Below are positions 40,359 through 49,525 of a stretch of 64,000 nucleotides of DNA, in pieces. This DNA is from Clostridia bacterium (GTDB lineage Bacteria > Bacillota > Clostridia > Lachnospirales > Lachnospiraceae): the NCBI GenBank assembly GCA_910575725.1, contig CAJTFE010000001.1, positions 307,186-371,185 of the forward strand, in the 5' to 3' direction. Numbering within the stretch: the first letter of the stretch is position 1; each line of letters opens with the position of its first letter. A program made the translations under genes and the position numbers. The notes beneath the pieces are model-generated. The model was not told the DNA's origin, searched no databases, and saw nothing but the letters and a program-made list of their open reading frames with translations.

Positions 40359-40568
40359 GGAATTGCCCCCAAATAAGCCAGCAGGCTTTTCCATATCGGT
40401 GTTCGGACGGTTCGCATACACGCTGTCTGCTCTGTGCGGACATTACCTTGGAGTGTTTTTTGGATGTTTTGGTTTCTTGGTAATGTCCGTCCATATCAGA
40501 CAGTGTGTTCGCGAACAGCCGGACACCGGATATTGGAAAAGCCTGCTGGCTTATTTGGGGGCAATTCC
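40359..40568 (+). repeat. Palindromic element L, copy L2
   Basis: A 210-base palindrome, the cleanest copy. Arms 40359-40392 and 40535-40568 are complementary at all 34 positions and unrelated in sequence to the arms of L1 or L3. Conserved core segments flank a second pair of private inner arms (CGGACATTACC against GGTAATGTCCG) and a loop of about 31 bases. It lies between convergent genes. No T-tract follows either arm as in a normal terminator. Confidence 0.93.
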
Positions 40569-40611
40569 TGGTTGCGGGGGTGGTTATGAATAAGTGGGTG
40601 GCGAGGGAAAG

Positions 40612-41280
40612 TTATGCTTTTTGGTTGAAGGGGTGTTGGAGGTGGGATTCTATGGATTCACGGGTGACTTTGTCTAGGGCGCCGGAGGGGATGGGGCGGC
40701 CTAGCTGCCAGGTGGGGTCGGCTTCTTTGGTGGCGGTGAGGAAGGCCTGGCGGCAGGCGCGTTCGTATTGCTGCATGGTGTAGCCGGCAGCGAGGCGGTC
40801 GTTTTTTGGGACTTTGCGGTACATGTTGGTGTAGACGTCGGAGCGCCGGGTGGTGTCGCCGTTTAGGATGCCGTTTTCTTGTAGGAATTCTTTTTTGGTC
40901 TGGTTGAACATTTCTTCTTTGCTGCTTTCTGGGATGGGGATGATGCGGCTGCGGCTGGCGGCGTTTTCTTCGGTGAGGAGAAGGCCTGCAAGACCGGTGG
41001 TGGGATCGATGTAGTCGCCGTCCTGATCGTAGGATTTCATGGAGTTTTTGATGGCCTGGATGTTGGTGTACATGGCTCCGTTTCCTTTGCTGGCCTGCAT
41101 CATTTCTTTTATGACGGCTTTGTATTGCTTGCTGTTGGTGTCGATTCCGGCGGCTCTCAGCTGTGCCTGCACGGAGCGGCTGTTTAGATTGGAGAGCTGG
41201 AAGCTGCCTATGGGATTGGCGGCTTTGGCTGCGCCGGGCAGATTTTGAAACAGGTAGCTGTAATCTATGATTCTTGGCAT
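40612..41280 (-). CDS. Hypothetical protein, possibly under motility sigma factor
   Basis: A 222-residue cytoplasmic protein without known family. The N-terminus (MPRIIDYSYLFQNLPG) is followed by helical segments (SRSVQAQLRAAGIDTNSKQY) and a middle DYIDPTTGLAGLLLTEENAA. The coding strand is rich in C and A near the 3' end because the plus strand here is G/T rich. GGAGGAACC precedes the ATG. The promoter at 41350-41376 resembles a flagellar sigma factor site. Confidence 0.65.
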   Translation of the reverse strand: MPRIIDYSYLFQNLPGAAKAANPIGSFQLSNLNSRSVQAQLRAAGIDTNSKQYKAVIKEMMQASKGNGAMYTNIQAIKNSMKSYDQDGDYIDPTTGLAGLLLTEENAASRSRIIPIPESSKEEMFNQTKKEFLQENGILNGDTTRRSDVYTNMYRKVPKNDRLAAGYTMQQYERACRQAFLTATKEADPTWQLGRPIPSGALDKVTRESIESHLQHPFNQKA

Positions 41281-41349
41281 GTGTGGTTCCTCCTTGCTAT
41301 GCTTGTGAGATGGAATTGGTATGTTTTCTTGGTTTTTACCCTTATGTAT

Positions 41350-41376
41350 ATATCGAAAAAAACGATAGAAACTTTA
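41350..41376 (-). promoter_or_regulatory. Sigma-D/FliA-like promoter for the gene at 40612
   Basis: On the minus strand TAAA (41373-41376), exactly 15 bases, then TTCGATAT (41350-41357). The consensus is TAAA-N15-GCCGATAA. It is 70 bases upstream of the start codon. Confidence 0.5.
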
Positions 41377-41420
41377 TGCATTTCACATCATTTATGAACA
41401 ATTTCATGTCATTTTGGCTC

Positions 41421-41449
41421 TTGTTATGGGCGTGTTCTTATCGTATAAT
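41421..41449 (+). promoter_or_regulatory. Sigma-A promoter for the gene at 41552
   Basis: TTGTTA (41421-41426), 17 bases, TATAAT (41444-41449). Confidence 0.7.
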
Positions 41450-41551
41450 AAATAATAAGTGTGAAATTTTGTTATGGCTGGATGTGAAGAAGGCAGCAGA
41501 TATTTGGATGTTCCCAATCCAATAAATATAAAGAAAAGGAGTTGTATCAAA

Positions 41552-42448
41552 ATGTTCAATTTATTTGGGAAAAAGGAAGCTTCAGCTGATTCCGTAGGGG
41601 ATTGCCAGCGGAAAAAGGACTGGGCAGGGCTTGCGAAGGCTTACTATCGGATGGGTGTTGAGGCAATGGAGCAGGATAGGCTCAATGAGGCGAATCTGTG
41701 GCTTCACCGGGCGGATACTATCTACAGCGCTGTGGATGAGATTTATGAAAAGGTAGGAGAGGGGATTACGGAGGACTGTTCCGAGCGGATTGGAGAATTG
41801 GAGGATGAGGCCCTTCTTTATAATGATGTTCCGGCAGAGGTGGAGGAGAGATCTGAGGCGCTGCGGTATGCTAAGGTGCGGATCTGGGGGCTTTTGTCAT
41901 TGGCAAGGCTTGTGAAGCTGGGTGAACGGCTGTCATCCCTTCCGGGCTGTGGGGTTTTTGGAAAGCTTGATTGGGCTGTGGACACAGCATTCCGGTGTCT
42001 GCAGGGGCCGCCCAGCCAGGAAGAGTTTAACGGTCTGAGGGATCTGTGCGGTGCGCTCTATGAACTGGGGGATGATCCGATCTTCTGGGGAATGGGAAGC
42101 GAGATCAGTGTTCCGGGCGGCGCGCCCTTCCAGGTGTTTGACTTGAACGGACTCTACGGGGTTCATCTGGAGATCGATGCTTATTTGGACGGAATCCTGC
42201 AGATGGTCTGTGCCTTGAGCCAGGATGAAGAGCCGCCTTCACCGGAGACAGGCATTATCACAGGAGCGCTGCTTCCCGATTATTATGTCCGCACAGGGGC
42301 CGGCAATCTGGAGGAGGTTCCCCAGATCAAGGCAGAGCTTGAACGGATTTGGAGAGATTATGAGTTTGTGAGCGGTGATATCACTTGGGAGATGATAGAA
42401 GATCGGATTGCGGAATATAAGAAACTGGATGTTTTGGCGCATATTTAA
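41552..42448 (+). CDS. Hypothetical protein
   Basis: A 298-residue soluble acidic protein; no family recognised. It begins MFNLFGKKEASADS and has a helical N-terminal part that resembles tetratricopeptide-style text (GLAKAYYRMGVEAMEQDRLN, EANLWLHRADTIY). The C-terminal part (VFDLNGLYGVHLEIDAYLDG) may be a separate domain. The ATG at 41552 has AAAGGAG upstream; earlier in-frame starts have none. Monocistronic with its own promoter. Confidence 0.65.
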   Translation: MFNLFGKKEASADSVGDCQRKKDWAGLAKAYYRMGVEAMEQDRLNEANLWLHRADTIYSAVDEIYEKVGEGITEDCSERIGELEDEALLYNDVPAEVEERSEALRYAKVRIWGLLSLARLVKLGERLSSLPGCGVFGKLDWAVDTAFRCLQGPPSQEEFNGLRDLCGALYELGDDPIFWGMGSEISVPGGAPFQVFDLNGLYGVHLEIDAYLDGILQMVCALSQDEEPPSPETGIITGALLPDYYVRTGAGNLEEVPQIKAELERIWRDYEFVSGDITWEMIEDRIAEYKKLDVLAHI

Positions 42449-42471
42449 CAAAAATAATTTGTAATATAAAG

Positions 42472-42607
42472 GTTATTGAAAAAGCCTATGAGAGATTGAT
42501 TCTACTCAAAAGAGAAAACTGCCTCAAGATTGATTCGGATGCTTGACCTTTCACAAAAGGCGGCGGAAGAATATGTAGAAAAATACTGGAAGGTTTCAAA
42601 AGAATAA
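42472..42607 (+). pseudogene. 3' remnant of an Rpn-family gene
   Basis: Two short frames retain the end of an Rpn protein: VIEKAYERLILL matches YIERAYERLTEI of the intact gene at 35900, and after a frame break LDLSQKAAEEYVEKYW matches EFSISSEEAEKYLEKYW. The nuclease core and the charged helix are gone. It shows decay of a second Rpn copy by deletion. Confidence 0.65.
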
Positions 42608-42642
42608 AACCCGGCTGTTCGGACACAGACGCTGAAAAGAAT

Positions 42643-42675
42643 GGGGAGATGCGGTTTTTCGAAGCCGCATCTCCC
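42643..42675 (-). terminator. Terminator hairpin after the FMN-binding lipoprotein gene
   Basis: GGGAGATGCGG and its complement CCGCATCTCCC (42665-42675) form an 11-bp stem. On the minus strand it is followed by a CATTCTTTTC stretch. Confidence 0.6.
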
Positions 42676-42729
42676 TATTCCGGCAATAAGAGCAGGTATA
42701 GGATTTTGATCGCAGAAGCCGGCTGCGTT

Positions 42730-43173
42730 CTAAGAAGCCGTATCAACAATCACAATGCTGGAATCCCCTTTCCGGGCCTGCTCAAGCACTGCTTCAGCCA
42801 GCTTTTGAAAGGAACTGTGGGAGGAGGTGGCGCCTGTTAAGGCGTCAATCCCGTCCGCCTGTCCGTCCTCCAGAAGCTGACTGGCATAAAAGCGCATATA
42901 CTCATTGGGATAGGTTCCGTCGGAGTGGAGCATGGTCTGCATATAGGCATTGTCCCAGCTTTTAATAAAACCGCTGGGATTTTCTGCATTGTACTCCACA
43001 GAGACAATGCTTCCACCCTTCACCATAATCGTAATGTATTCCTTCCAGCCATGGCTGAACTCAGATGCCTGGGCCGTGTAGTAGCCGTCCTGCAGCTCCG
43101 AAGCTGTTTTGCAGGAGGCCAGGGGCGTTACAAGCAGCAGAAGAAGGAGTGTCATGTATAAGATTCGTTTCAT
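42730..43173 (-). CDS. FMN-binding domain lipoprotein
   Basis: A 147-residue exported lipoprotein (lipobox LASC, Cys21). The FMN_bind domain ends with [10 protein letters not shown], where the second Thr of the D-x-x-T-G-A-T pattern receives covalent FMN in RnfG/NqrC-type proteins. It overlaps the end of the chemoreceptor gene by 4 bases, so the two are translated together. A role in redox sensing with the receptor is inferred from this coupling. Confidence 0.82.
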   Translation of the reverse strand: MKRILYMTLLLLLLVTPLASCKTASELQDGYYTAQASEFSHGWKEYITIMVKGGSIVSVEYNAENPSGFIKSWDNAYMQTMLHSDGTYPNEYMRFYASQLLEDGQADGIDALTGATSSHSSFQKLAEAVLEQARKGDSSIVIVDTAS

Positions 43174-45191
43174 CGGTTATTTTCCCCCTTTAAAACAAAT
43201 TTTTTCACCTGATCCTGGAGAGCTTCCGCTTCCTTTGCAAGCAGGCCGCTGGACTGCTCCGTTCCGCCGGCGTTCTGCAGGTTCTGATTTGCAATGGCGG
43301 AGATAGCCTCAATCCGTTCATCCATGATGGCCAAGGCGCTTTCCTGCCCATGCACGGCAGCTACAAGCTGATCCGAGATGGCGGAAATCTCATCCGAGAC
43401 AGAAGAGATGGCCTGCAGGGAGCCGGCTGTATCAGCCGTCAGTTCTACGCCCGTCTGGATGATAGACCGGGTATTGCTTACCATTTCCGTAGCGCTCTGG
43501 GCGGCCACGGCGCTTCTTGCCGCCAGATCCTTTACCTCATTGGCTACCACGGCGAAGCCCTTTCCGGCGGCTCCGGCCCTGGCTGCCTCCACAGAAGCAT
43601 TGATAGCCAGAATACTTGTCTGGAAGGAAATATCCTCAATGGCTTTTGCAATCTTGGTGATTTCCTGGGCATTGGCGCTGATGTTATCCATGGCATGTGT
43701 CAGAGATTCCATCTGTGTATTGGCATCCTGGACACATCTGGTGATTTCCTCTGTTTTTGTCCGGGTCTGGGTGCTGCTTTCCGTTACGTTGGCAAGACGC
43801 TCCTTTACACGGGTTACCTCCTGGACCAGAGACTCTGTGGTCTGATTCTGTTCAAGGGAGGCCTGGTGCAGGATACCGGACTGGCTGTTAAGCTCCTCGG
43901 ACATATCTGTAAGCCGGACGGCTGCAGAGCGGAAGCCGGCAAGCGTATCGTTCATAGACTGAATAATGGTGCTTAAGCTTGTGCGTATGAGAGCAAAATC
44001 ACCCTGATATTCTACCTGGGGCTCCACACAGAGATTGCCTTTTGCAACCTGGGTTAATACCTCCTGGATATCGTCTATGTAACGGTTGAGGCTTTTCACA
44101 GTAGCGTCCAGGGTCTGGGTCAGTACCTCCAGCTCATCACCGGAACGTACCGATTCCACCTCTGTGTGCAGGTCGCCGTCCGAGAGCGTTACCATCCGGT
44201 TTGTCACATGCTTTACCGGACGGGAGATGGAGCCGGCCAGGCGCAGAACCAGCAAAATAGAAACGGCCAGTACGGCCAGAGTTGTAAGAACCGCCGCAAA
44301 CACTGCCGCATTGATCAGTGAATTGTAGTCGGCCTTTGGAACTTCAATGACAAGTGACCACTGGGTTCCCCGAACGGGAGAAAAAGCGGCTATCATCATC
44401 TCGCCGTCTGCGGAAAATTCGGCTGCGCCCGTCTCTCCGGTGGTTACACCGCTCAGAGACTCGCTGTTTCCGCCGCTGAGATCTGCCAGAGTACTTCCTG
44501 CCAGCACCAGGGACTGTTCCGGATGTCCGGTGACAATGCCATCCCGGTTCACCATATAAGCGGCTCCGTGTTTTCCGATATTGATACTGCTGATTACATC
44601 ATTTAAGGTATCATATTTGTAGACACCTACTACATAGAGGATGGTTTCCCCGTTTTCCTTTACCGGCATCCCCATGGTGATACCGAGCTTATCCCCAAAA
44701 ATCGTAGAGGAATAAGTAGTCAGATTATCCGTCTCCTTAAGAAGTCCGAAAAAACCGCTGTCCAGGCTTTCCGGCGCGCCGCCGATTTCCTGAAGCTTCC
44801 GGCCTTCCGGATCGTAAAGAGCGATGTTGTGAAGCTCATAGGTTTCGGCCGCCTCAGTAAGAAGGCTTTCCCGGCTCTCGTAAAGGGCTTGTGCGCTCGA
44901 ACCGGCCGTGTTCTCCCCGGCAGTCAGGGTCATACGGGGATCTCCGGCAATAGTCATCATGCGATCTGCAAGCATGTGGATGTTGGCCTCCACGGTTTTA
45001 GCCGACTGTCGGGCCATGGGCTGCAGGCTGTCCAACAGAATGTTGTTTGCCAGCGACTGCATCGAGAACGCCATAATTACGCAGCAGATAATCACCAATA
45101 CCAGAATATTAAGTGTGGTGCTTCTCAATATCCTCCCATTGAGGCTCCGTCGGAACTCCCTGTGCCGGGAGATCGTTCTTTTTCCAGTCAC
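43170..45191 (-). CDS. Methyl-accepting chemotaxis protein with outer Cache domain
   Basis: A 673-residue chemoreceptor: membrane segment at about 25-47, outer double-Cache sensor (about 50-285; includes [14 protein letters not shown] and [14 protein letters not shown]), second membrane segment (about 288-312), HAMP, and a cytoplasmic signalling domain with the conserved hairpin tip [20 protein letters not shown]. It starts with GTG, with AAGGAGAG upstream. Ligand unknown; Cache domains often bind amino or organic acids. Confidence 0.93.
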   Translation of the reverse strand: MTGKRTISRHREFRRSLNGRILRSTTLNILVLVIICCVIMAFSMQSLANNILLDSLQPMARQSAKTVEANIHMLADRMMTIAGDPRMTLTAGENTAGSSAQALYESRESLLTEAAETYELHNIALYDPEGRKLQEIGGAPESLDSGFFGLLKETDNLTTYSSTIFGDKLGITMGMPVKENGETILYVVGVYKYDTLNDVISSINIGKHGAAYMVNRDGIVTGHPEQSLVLAGSTLADLSGGNSESLSGVTTGETGAAEFSADGEMMIAAFSPVRGTQWSLVIEVPKADYNSLINAAVFAAVLTTLAVLAVSILLVLRLAGSISRPVKHVTNRMVTLSDGDLHTEVESVRSGDELEVLTQTLDATVKSLNRYIDDIQEVLTQVAKGNLCVEPQVEYQGDFALIRTSLSTIIQSMNDTLAGFRSAAVRLTDMSEELNSQSGILHQASLEQNQTTESLVQEVTRVKERLANVTESSTQTRTKTEEITRCVQDANTQMESLTHAMDNISANAQEITKIAKAIEDISFQTSILAINASVEAARAGAAGKGFAVVANEVKDLAARSAVAAQSATEMVSNTRSIIQTGVELTADTAGSLQAISSVSDEISAISDQLVAAVHGQESALAIMDERIEAISAIANQNLQNAGGTEQSSGLLAKEAEALQDQVKKFVLKGENNR

Positions 45192-45326
45192 GTCTGAATC
45201 TCTCCTTTTCGTAAAATCTTTTTTTGCAAAATACGCTGTTTTTTAGTATACCACAGTCAGAGAGGCAAAGGAAGTAAAAATACTCACTTTTCGCTTTGTG
45301 AATTGTAAAAAAATATATGTTTTTTC

Positions 45327-45356
45327 TTGAGTTCTCGTTAAAAACATGTTTATAAT
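45327..45356 (+). promoter_or_regulatory. Sigma-A promoter for the ABC exporter operon
   Basis: TTGAGT (45327-45332), 18 bases, TATAAT (45351-45356). Confidence 0.6.
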
Positions 45357-45392
45357 AAGCATAACAAGTGTGATTAATAATCCTAATTTAAA

Positions 45393-46682
45393 ATGAGGGC
45401 CATGCAGGAGACTTATTCTTTTTTTATCAATAAAAAAATAGAGCTTACAAAAGGGATGGCATTTCTTGTGCTTCTGATATGCTATTCATATTTTGGCGAG
45501 GCTTTGGATACCGTTTTGATGCGGCGATTCAGTCCGTTTAATCGGATCTATGTATGCCGGCTTGCCTTTTTTGCGCTTCTGGCAGGCCTGACCGTATGGA
45601 TTTGTATTCGTTTCCTTTGTTATATCAAAAGGAACTGGGAAAGCTTGTTCCTGCTCGGAATCACTCCTTTCGAGTTTCTTTTGCTGTTTTTTCTTACAAA
45701 TACGGAGGTCTTGTTTCTGCAGCTTTATCTGGGCACTATGCTGTTTTGGATACAAGGCGCTGAAGGCGGCATTGCCTTAGCGAGCAATGTGCTCTGGAGT
45801 ATCTTGATCTTCCTGGCGGGAGTGATGCTGGGCCTTAAAGCTCACACAGGCAGTCTGACTGTCATAGGCTCTTTGTCGGCGGTGGGGCTTGCTTTTTTGC
45901 TTGGAACCGGCCGGCTTAACTATTCTATGGTTTCCGGGTGGGTGATGTCCGAAAGCATAAGCGGTATGTTTGGGGAAAACTACTGTTTTTTTGTGTTGCT
46001 TCTTTTGTGCCTTTCGATCTTTTGGATGCTTGGACTTTGGATGTATCAAAGGGCTGATTTGTCTGCAATTGCGGATTCACAATATGCCTTTCACGCTTAT
46101 TGGATTGGCGATTTGCTTCACAGGCTGAGTCGATGGTGCATTTGGAAGAAGAATTATATTTGGATATACCGGAACAGAGAGTTTCTTTTTTGGAAGCTGT
46201 CTGCCGGTGTGTTCTTTGCTATGGTCTGTTGTCTGTCTGAGAGCTTTTTGGCAGTGTTTCTTACGGCCTATGGAATCTGCCTTGTTACCTCTTTTTATCT
46301 TTTAGAGGTTTACAGGTTTGAGCGAAGAAATTTTTTGATATATTTTATGTCTGATTATTCTTATCCAAGGCTTTTGCGGGACGAGGTATGGGGAGGCTTC
46401 TGGCTTCTTGGGGATCATATTTTTCTGCTTTTTGCGCTGCTTCGGCTGCGGAATTGGACAGAGCTTTTTTATCTGCTTCTTCTGGCTGCTGTTATTCTTC
46501 TTCTTTCTGCTTTTGTCAATGGAGGTCTCTTTGCCTTTTATCCGAAGAAGCAGTGTACCGCAGATATTTGTGTAACGTTGCTGAAGCTGCATCTGCCTGT
46601 TGTGCAGGTGTGGCTCTTGTATCGATGGATTCGACAGGGAAAAAAGAATTGGGAGCATTTGAGCTATGAATACCAGGCATGA
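45393..46682 (+). CDS. Probable ABC exporter membrane protein
   Basis: A 429-residue polytopic membrane protein with about ten hydrophobic segments and Trp/Tyr-rich loops. The family is not recognised from sequence. The overlapping downstream gene encodes an ABC ATPase, so this is most likely its permease. The start is uncertain: ATG at 45393 has no ribosome site; ATG at 45402 has GAGGG only 2 bases away. Confidence 0.7.
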   Translation: MRAMQETYSFFINKKIELTKGMAFLVLLICYSYFGEALDTVLMRRFSPFNRIYVCRLAFFALLAGLTVWICIRFLCYIKRNWESLFLLGITPFEFLLLFFLTNTEVLFLQLYLGTMLFWIQGAEGGIALASNVLWSILIFLAGVMLGLKAHTGSLTVIGSLSAVGLAFLLGTGRLNYSMVSGWVMSESISGMFGENYCFFVLLLLCLSIFWMLGLWMYQRADLSAIADSQYAFHAYWIGDLLHRLSRWCIWKKNYIWIYRNREFLFWKLSAGVFFAMVCCLSESFLAVFLTAYGICLVTSFYLLEVYRFERRNFLIYFMSDYSYPRLLRDEVWGGFWLLGDHIFLLFALLRLRNWTELFYLLLLAAVILLLSAFVNGGLFAFYPKKQCTADICVTLLKLHLPVVQVWLLYRWIRQGKKNWEHLSYEYQA

Positions 46683-47373
46683 ATTGAGCTTTGAGCATGT
46701 GACAAAATTATATCGTGGAACGTATGGAATCCAGGATCTGTCAGTGAAGCTTACCTCTGGGGAGATTGCGGCGTTTATCGGGCCGAACGGCGTGGGAAAG
46801 ACCACGCTTGTGAAGGCTGCGGCCGGATTGCTTTCATTGTCCGGAGGAAGTGTCAGTCTGTGGGGGCAGAACACAAAAGAGAGGTCCTGCCGGGCTGAGA
46901 TTGGCTATATGCAAAGCAACATGAGTTTTTATGAAAAAATGACCGTGTATGAGGTATTGGATTTTTTGAACAGTGTGAAATTCGGCGGCCGTTATTTTGC
47001 GGAAATTGAGTCCGGCCTTTATCGTTATCATTTGCACGAACAGAGGAACACCCGGATTCATCAGCTTTCCCTTGGCATGAAGCGGAAGCTCTCGATTCTT
47101 ATGGCCCTTATGGGGGAGCCAAAACTGATTCTTTTGGATGAGCCGGAGAGCGGGGTGGATACTTCCGGAATTATACGTCTTAAAGCAGATCTGACCGCCT
47201 GTGCGGCAAGAGGGGCTATCGTGATATTGACCGGCCATGTACTGGATTTTTTGGAAAAGGTGTGCACACGCTGTATTTTTTTGAAGGACGGAAGAATTGT
47301 GAAGGACGTTTCCATTAAAGAAAAGAGTGTGGGGTTAGAGGCGCTTTATGAGGAGATCTATGGAGGAAATTGA
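46666..47373 (+). CDS. ABC transporter ATP-binding protein
   Basis: A 235-residue ATPase with Walker A GPNGVGKTT, signature HQLSLGMKRKLS, and Walker B LILLDEPESGVD. The start overlaps the membrane protein gene by 17 bases. Export of an unknown compound is likely given the DrrA/BcrA style. Confidence 0.92.
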   Translation: MNTRHELSFEHVTKLYRGTYGIQDLSVKLTSGEIAAFIGPNGVGKTTLVKAAAGLLSLSGGSVSLWGQNTKERSCRAEIGYMQSNMSFYEKMTVYEVLDFLNSVKFGGRYFAEIESGLYRYHLHEQRNTRIHQLSLGMKRKLSILMALMGEPKLILLDEPESGVDTSGIIRLKADLTACAARGAIVILTGHVLDFLEKVCTRCIFLKDGRIVKDVSIKEKSVGLEALYEEIYGGN

Positions 47374-47376
47374 AAC

Positions 47377-47934
47377 ATGATTGAGATTCGGAAAGGAACC
47401 TTAGAGGATGTTTCCCAGGTTGCAGGGATTTATGAGCATATTTTAGATAAAGAGGAGGCCGGTCTTAGCGTAACCGGATGGATCCGGGGCGTCTACCCGA
47501 CGGAACAGACAGCAAGAGAGGCAGCAGAAGCCGGAGAGCTGTTTGTGCTCTTAAGTGACGGGATGGTGGCAGCCGCAGCCAAGATCAACCGGATCCAGGT
47601 GCCGGAGTATAGGGACGCTGACTGGGAATACGCCGACGCACCGGAAGCTGCGGTTATGGTTCTCCACACCCTTGTGGTAGATCCTTCCTTTGCAGGAAAG
47701 GGATACGGCACCCGGTTTGTCAGCTTTTATGAGCAGTATGCCGCTGAGAACGGCTGTCCTTATCTGCGTATGGACACCAATGCCAGGAACCAGGCGGCGC
47801 GCAGACTGTACGGGCATCTGGGCTACCGGGAGGCAGGAATCGTTTCCTGTGAATTCAACGGCATACCCGGAGTACGGCTGGTGTGTCTGGAAAAGACTCT
47901 GTCCCTTGAACACTGTGGGCAGCGTAAGGAGTAA
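47377..47934 (+). CDS. GNAT-family N-acetyltransferase
   Basis: A 185-residue acetyltransferase. Motif A for acetyl-CoA is VVDPSFAGKGYGTRFV (about 108-123) and motif B follows with RMDTNARNQAARRLYGHLGY. Substrate unknown. It starts 3 bases after the ABC ATPase gene and ends 3 bases before the PLD-like gene, hence one operon. Confidence 0.9.
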   Translation: MIEIRKGTLEDVSQVAGIYEHILDKEEAGLSVTGWIRGVYPTEQTAREAAEAGELFVLLSDGMVAAAAKINRIQVPEYRDADWEYADAPEAAVMVLHTLVVDPSFAGKGYGTRFVSFYEQYAAENGCPYLRMDTNARNQAARRLYGHLGYREAGIVSCEFNGIPGVRLVCLEKTLSLEHCGQRKE

Positions 47935-47937
47935 TAT

Positions 47938-49392
47938 ATGATCCGAAAATCAAAGAAAGCAAGAAAGCATTTCCTGGTGCACAAGCTTCTCTGCCTGGTA
48001 TTGCTTATATTTGTCTATCTGATCACAGGGGCCACGGTTCCTTTTATGCGTTTTCCAAAGCTTCGTCCGGAGACGGCAGGGGAATTTGATCCTTCTGCTT
48101 TTCGTAATGGCGTCCCTGGGGCGGATCGGGCGGCTCTTCTGGAGACAAATGAAAGCGCCTGGGAAGAGCGGATCCGGCTGATGGCCAGAGCCAGGGAGCG
48201 GATTGTGCTCTCTACCTTTGATATGCGGCCGGGGGAGAGCACGATGGATATTCTGGCGATGCTTTTAGAGCGGGCGGACAAAGGGGTACAGGTGCAGATT
48301 CTGGTGGACGGCTTCAGTGGAGCTATCCGTATGGAAGGCAAAGCCCTGTTCTACGTCCTTTCTTCCCATCCCAATGTGGAGATTCGGATTTACAATCCAA
48401 TGAACCCTTTGTTTCCCTGGAAGCTCCAGGGGCGGATGCATGACAAATATGTGATTGTGGATGACCAGGCCTATATCCTGGGAGGGCGCAATACCTTTGA
48501 CTATTTTATCGGAACCTACACAGACAAAAATGTGAGCCGGGATCGGGAGGTTCTCATATACAACACAAAGCCGGGAAGCACGGAAACCTCCCTTTGGGAG
48601 CTGGAGGAATATTTCCAACAGGTCTGGAATCTGGAGGTCTGCAAGCCTTTCCACAACGATGAGGGTTTGGCCCAAAAAGAGAAGGTGAAGGAGCAAAGAG
48701 CCCTTTTGGAAGAACGCTATGTCCAGCTAAAGGAAAAAGCTCCGGAGCTCTTTGACATGGAATGGGATTATGTGCAGCACACCTATGAGGCAGGCAGCAT
48801 CCGTCTTATCTCCAATCCCACGGGGATCTACGCCAAAGAACCGGTTGTATTTTACAAGCTGGTGCAGCTGATGAAGGAGGCCGGAGAGAGGGTTGTGATT
48901 CAGTCGCCCTATGTGGTCTGCAATGCTTATATGTGCGAACAGCTTACCTCCTTAAAGGAGGCTGTTCCCGATGTGAAGATTTTGCTGAATTCCGTAGAAA
49001 ACGGTGACAATTTCGTGGCTTCCAGCGATTATCTCCGGAATAAGGATAAGATTCTGAATACCGGAATCCCTCTATACGAGTATGACGGCGGAATCTCCAA
49101 TCATGCAAAGAGTATCTTGATTGACGATGATTTGTCCGTGATCGGTTCCTACAATCTGGATCTGAGAAGCTCCTATCTGGATACGGAGCTGATGCTGGTG
49201 GTGGAGAGCCGGGAACTTAACCAGGAGCTTGGGGGCTATATGGAGGAAATGGAGGCAGACAGCCGCAGAGCCCTCCCTGACGGGACTTATGAAGTACCGG
49301 AGCATGTGACGGTGGAAGAGGTTCCCTTCTGGAAAAGGGCCGCCTGGAGTGTCGTAGGTTTTCTGCTGCAGCCCTTCCGGATGCTGGTATAA
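47938..49392 (+). CDS. Phospholipase D-like / cardiolipin synthase family protein
   Basis: A 484-residue enzyme with one N-terminal membrane segment (about 17-36) and two HKD catalytic motifs: HDKYVIVDDQAYILGGRN and HAKSILIDDDLSVIGSYN. Both His-Lys-Asp sets are intact. Such enzymes swap or cleave phosphodiester head groups of phospholipids; cardiolipin synthesis is possible but the length and N-terminus differ from classic Cls. Its operon partners include a lipase. Confidence 0.85.
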   Translation: MIRKSKKARKHFLVHKLLCLVLLIFVYLITGATVPFMRFPKLRPETAGEFDPSAFRNGVPGADRAALLETNESAWEERIRLMARARERIVLSTFDMRPGESTMDILAMLLERADKGVQVQILVDGFSGAIRMEGKALFYVLSSHPNVEIRIYNPMNPLFPWKLQGRMHDKYVIVDDQAYILGGRNTFDYFIGTYTDKNVSRDREVLIYNTKPGSTETSLWELEEYFQQVWNLEVCKPFHNDEGLAQKEKVKEQRALLEERYVQLKEKAPELFDMEWDYVQHTYEAGSIRLISNPTGIYAKEPVVFYKLVQLMKEAGERVVIQSPYVVCNAYMCEQLTSLKEAVPDVKILLNSVENGDNFVASSDYLRNKDKILNTGIPLYEYDGGISNHAKSILIDDDLSVIGSYNLDLRSSYLDTELMLVVESRELNQELGGYMEEMEADSRRALPDGTYEVPEHVTVEEVPFWKRAAWSVVGFLLQPFRMLV

Positions 49393-49433
49393 GCCCGGAA
49401 GAAGCAGAATGCTGTCGCGCAGCGACTTTAACA

Positions 49434-49525
49434 GTAAGTGCTTTCCAGTGCACAAATCAATTTCCAGACGCATCTTTTTGTGGCTGGAAATTGATTTCAT
49501 ATCCTGTGTACTGGAAGGCACTTAC
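49434..49525 (+). repeat. Hairpin family S, copy C
   Basis: A 92-base palindrome. The outer arms 49434-49449 and 49510-49525 pair over 16 bp with one U-G. The arm sequence differs from copies A and B between the fixed GTAA/TTAC ends and the fixed core, yet pairing is kept. Inside, AAATCAATTTCCAG pairs with CTGGAAATTGATTT. Followed by the shared leader. Confidence 0.88.

Noticed and set aside
42608..42635. Sequence similar to L (GGCTGTTCGGACAC) after the Rpn remnant
   Set aside because: Resembles two L segments fused, but there is no pairing arm or further core; could be chance or a tiny remnant.
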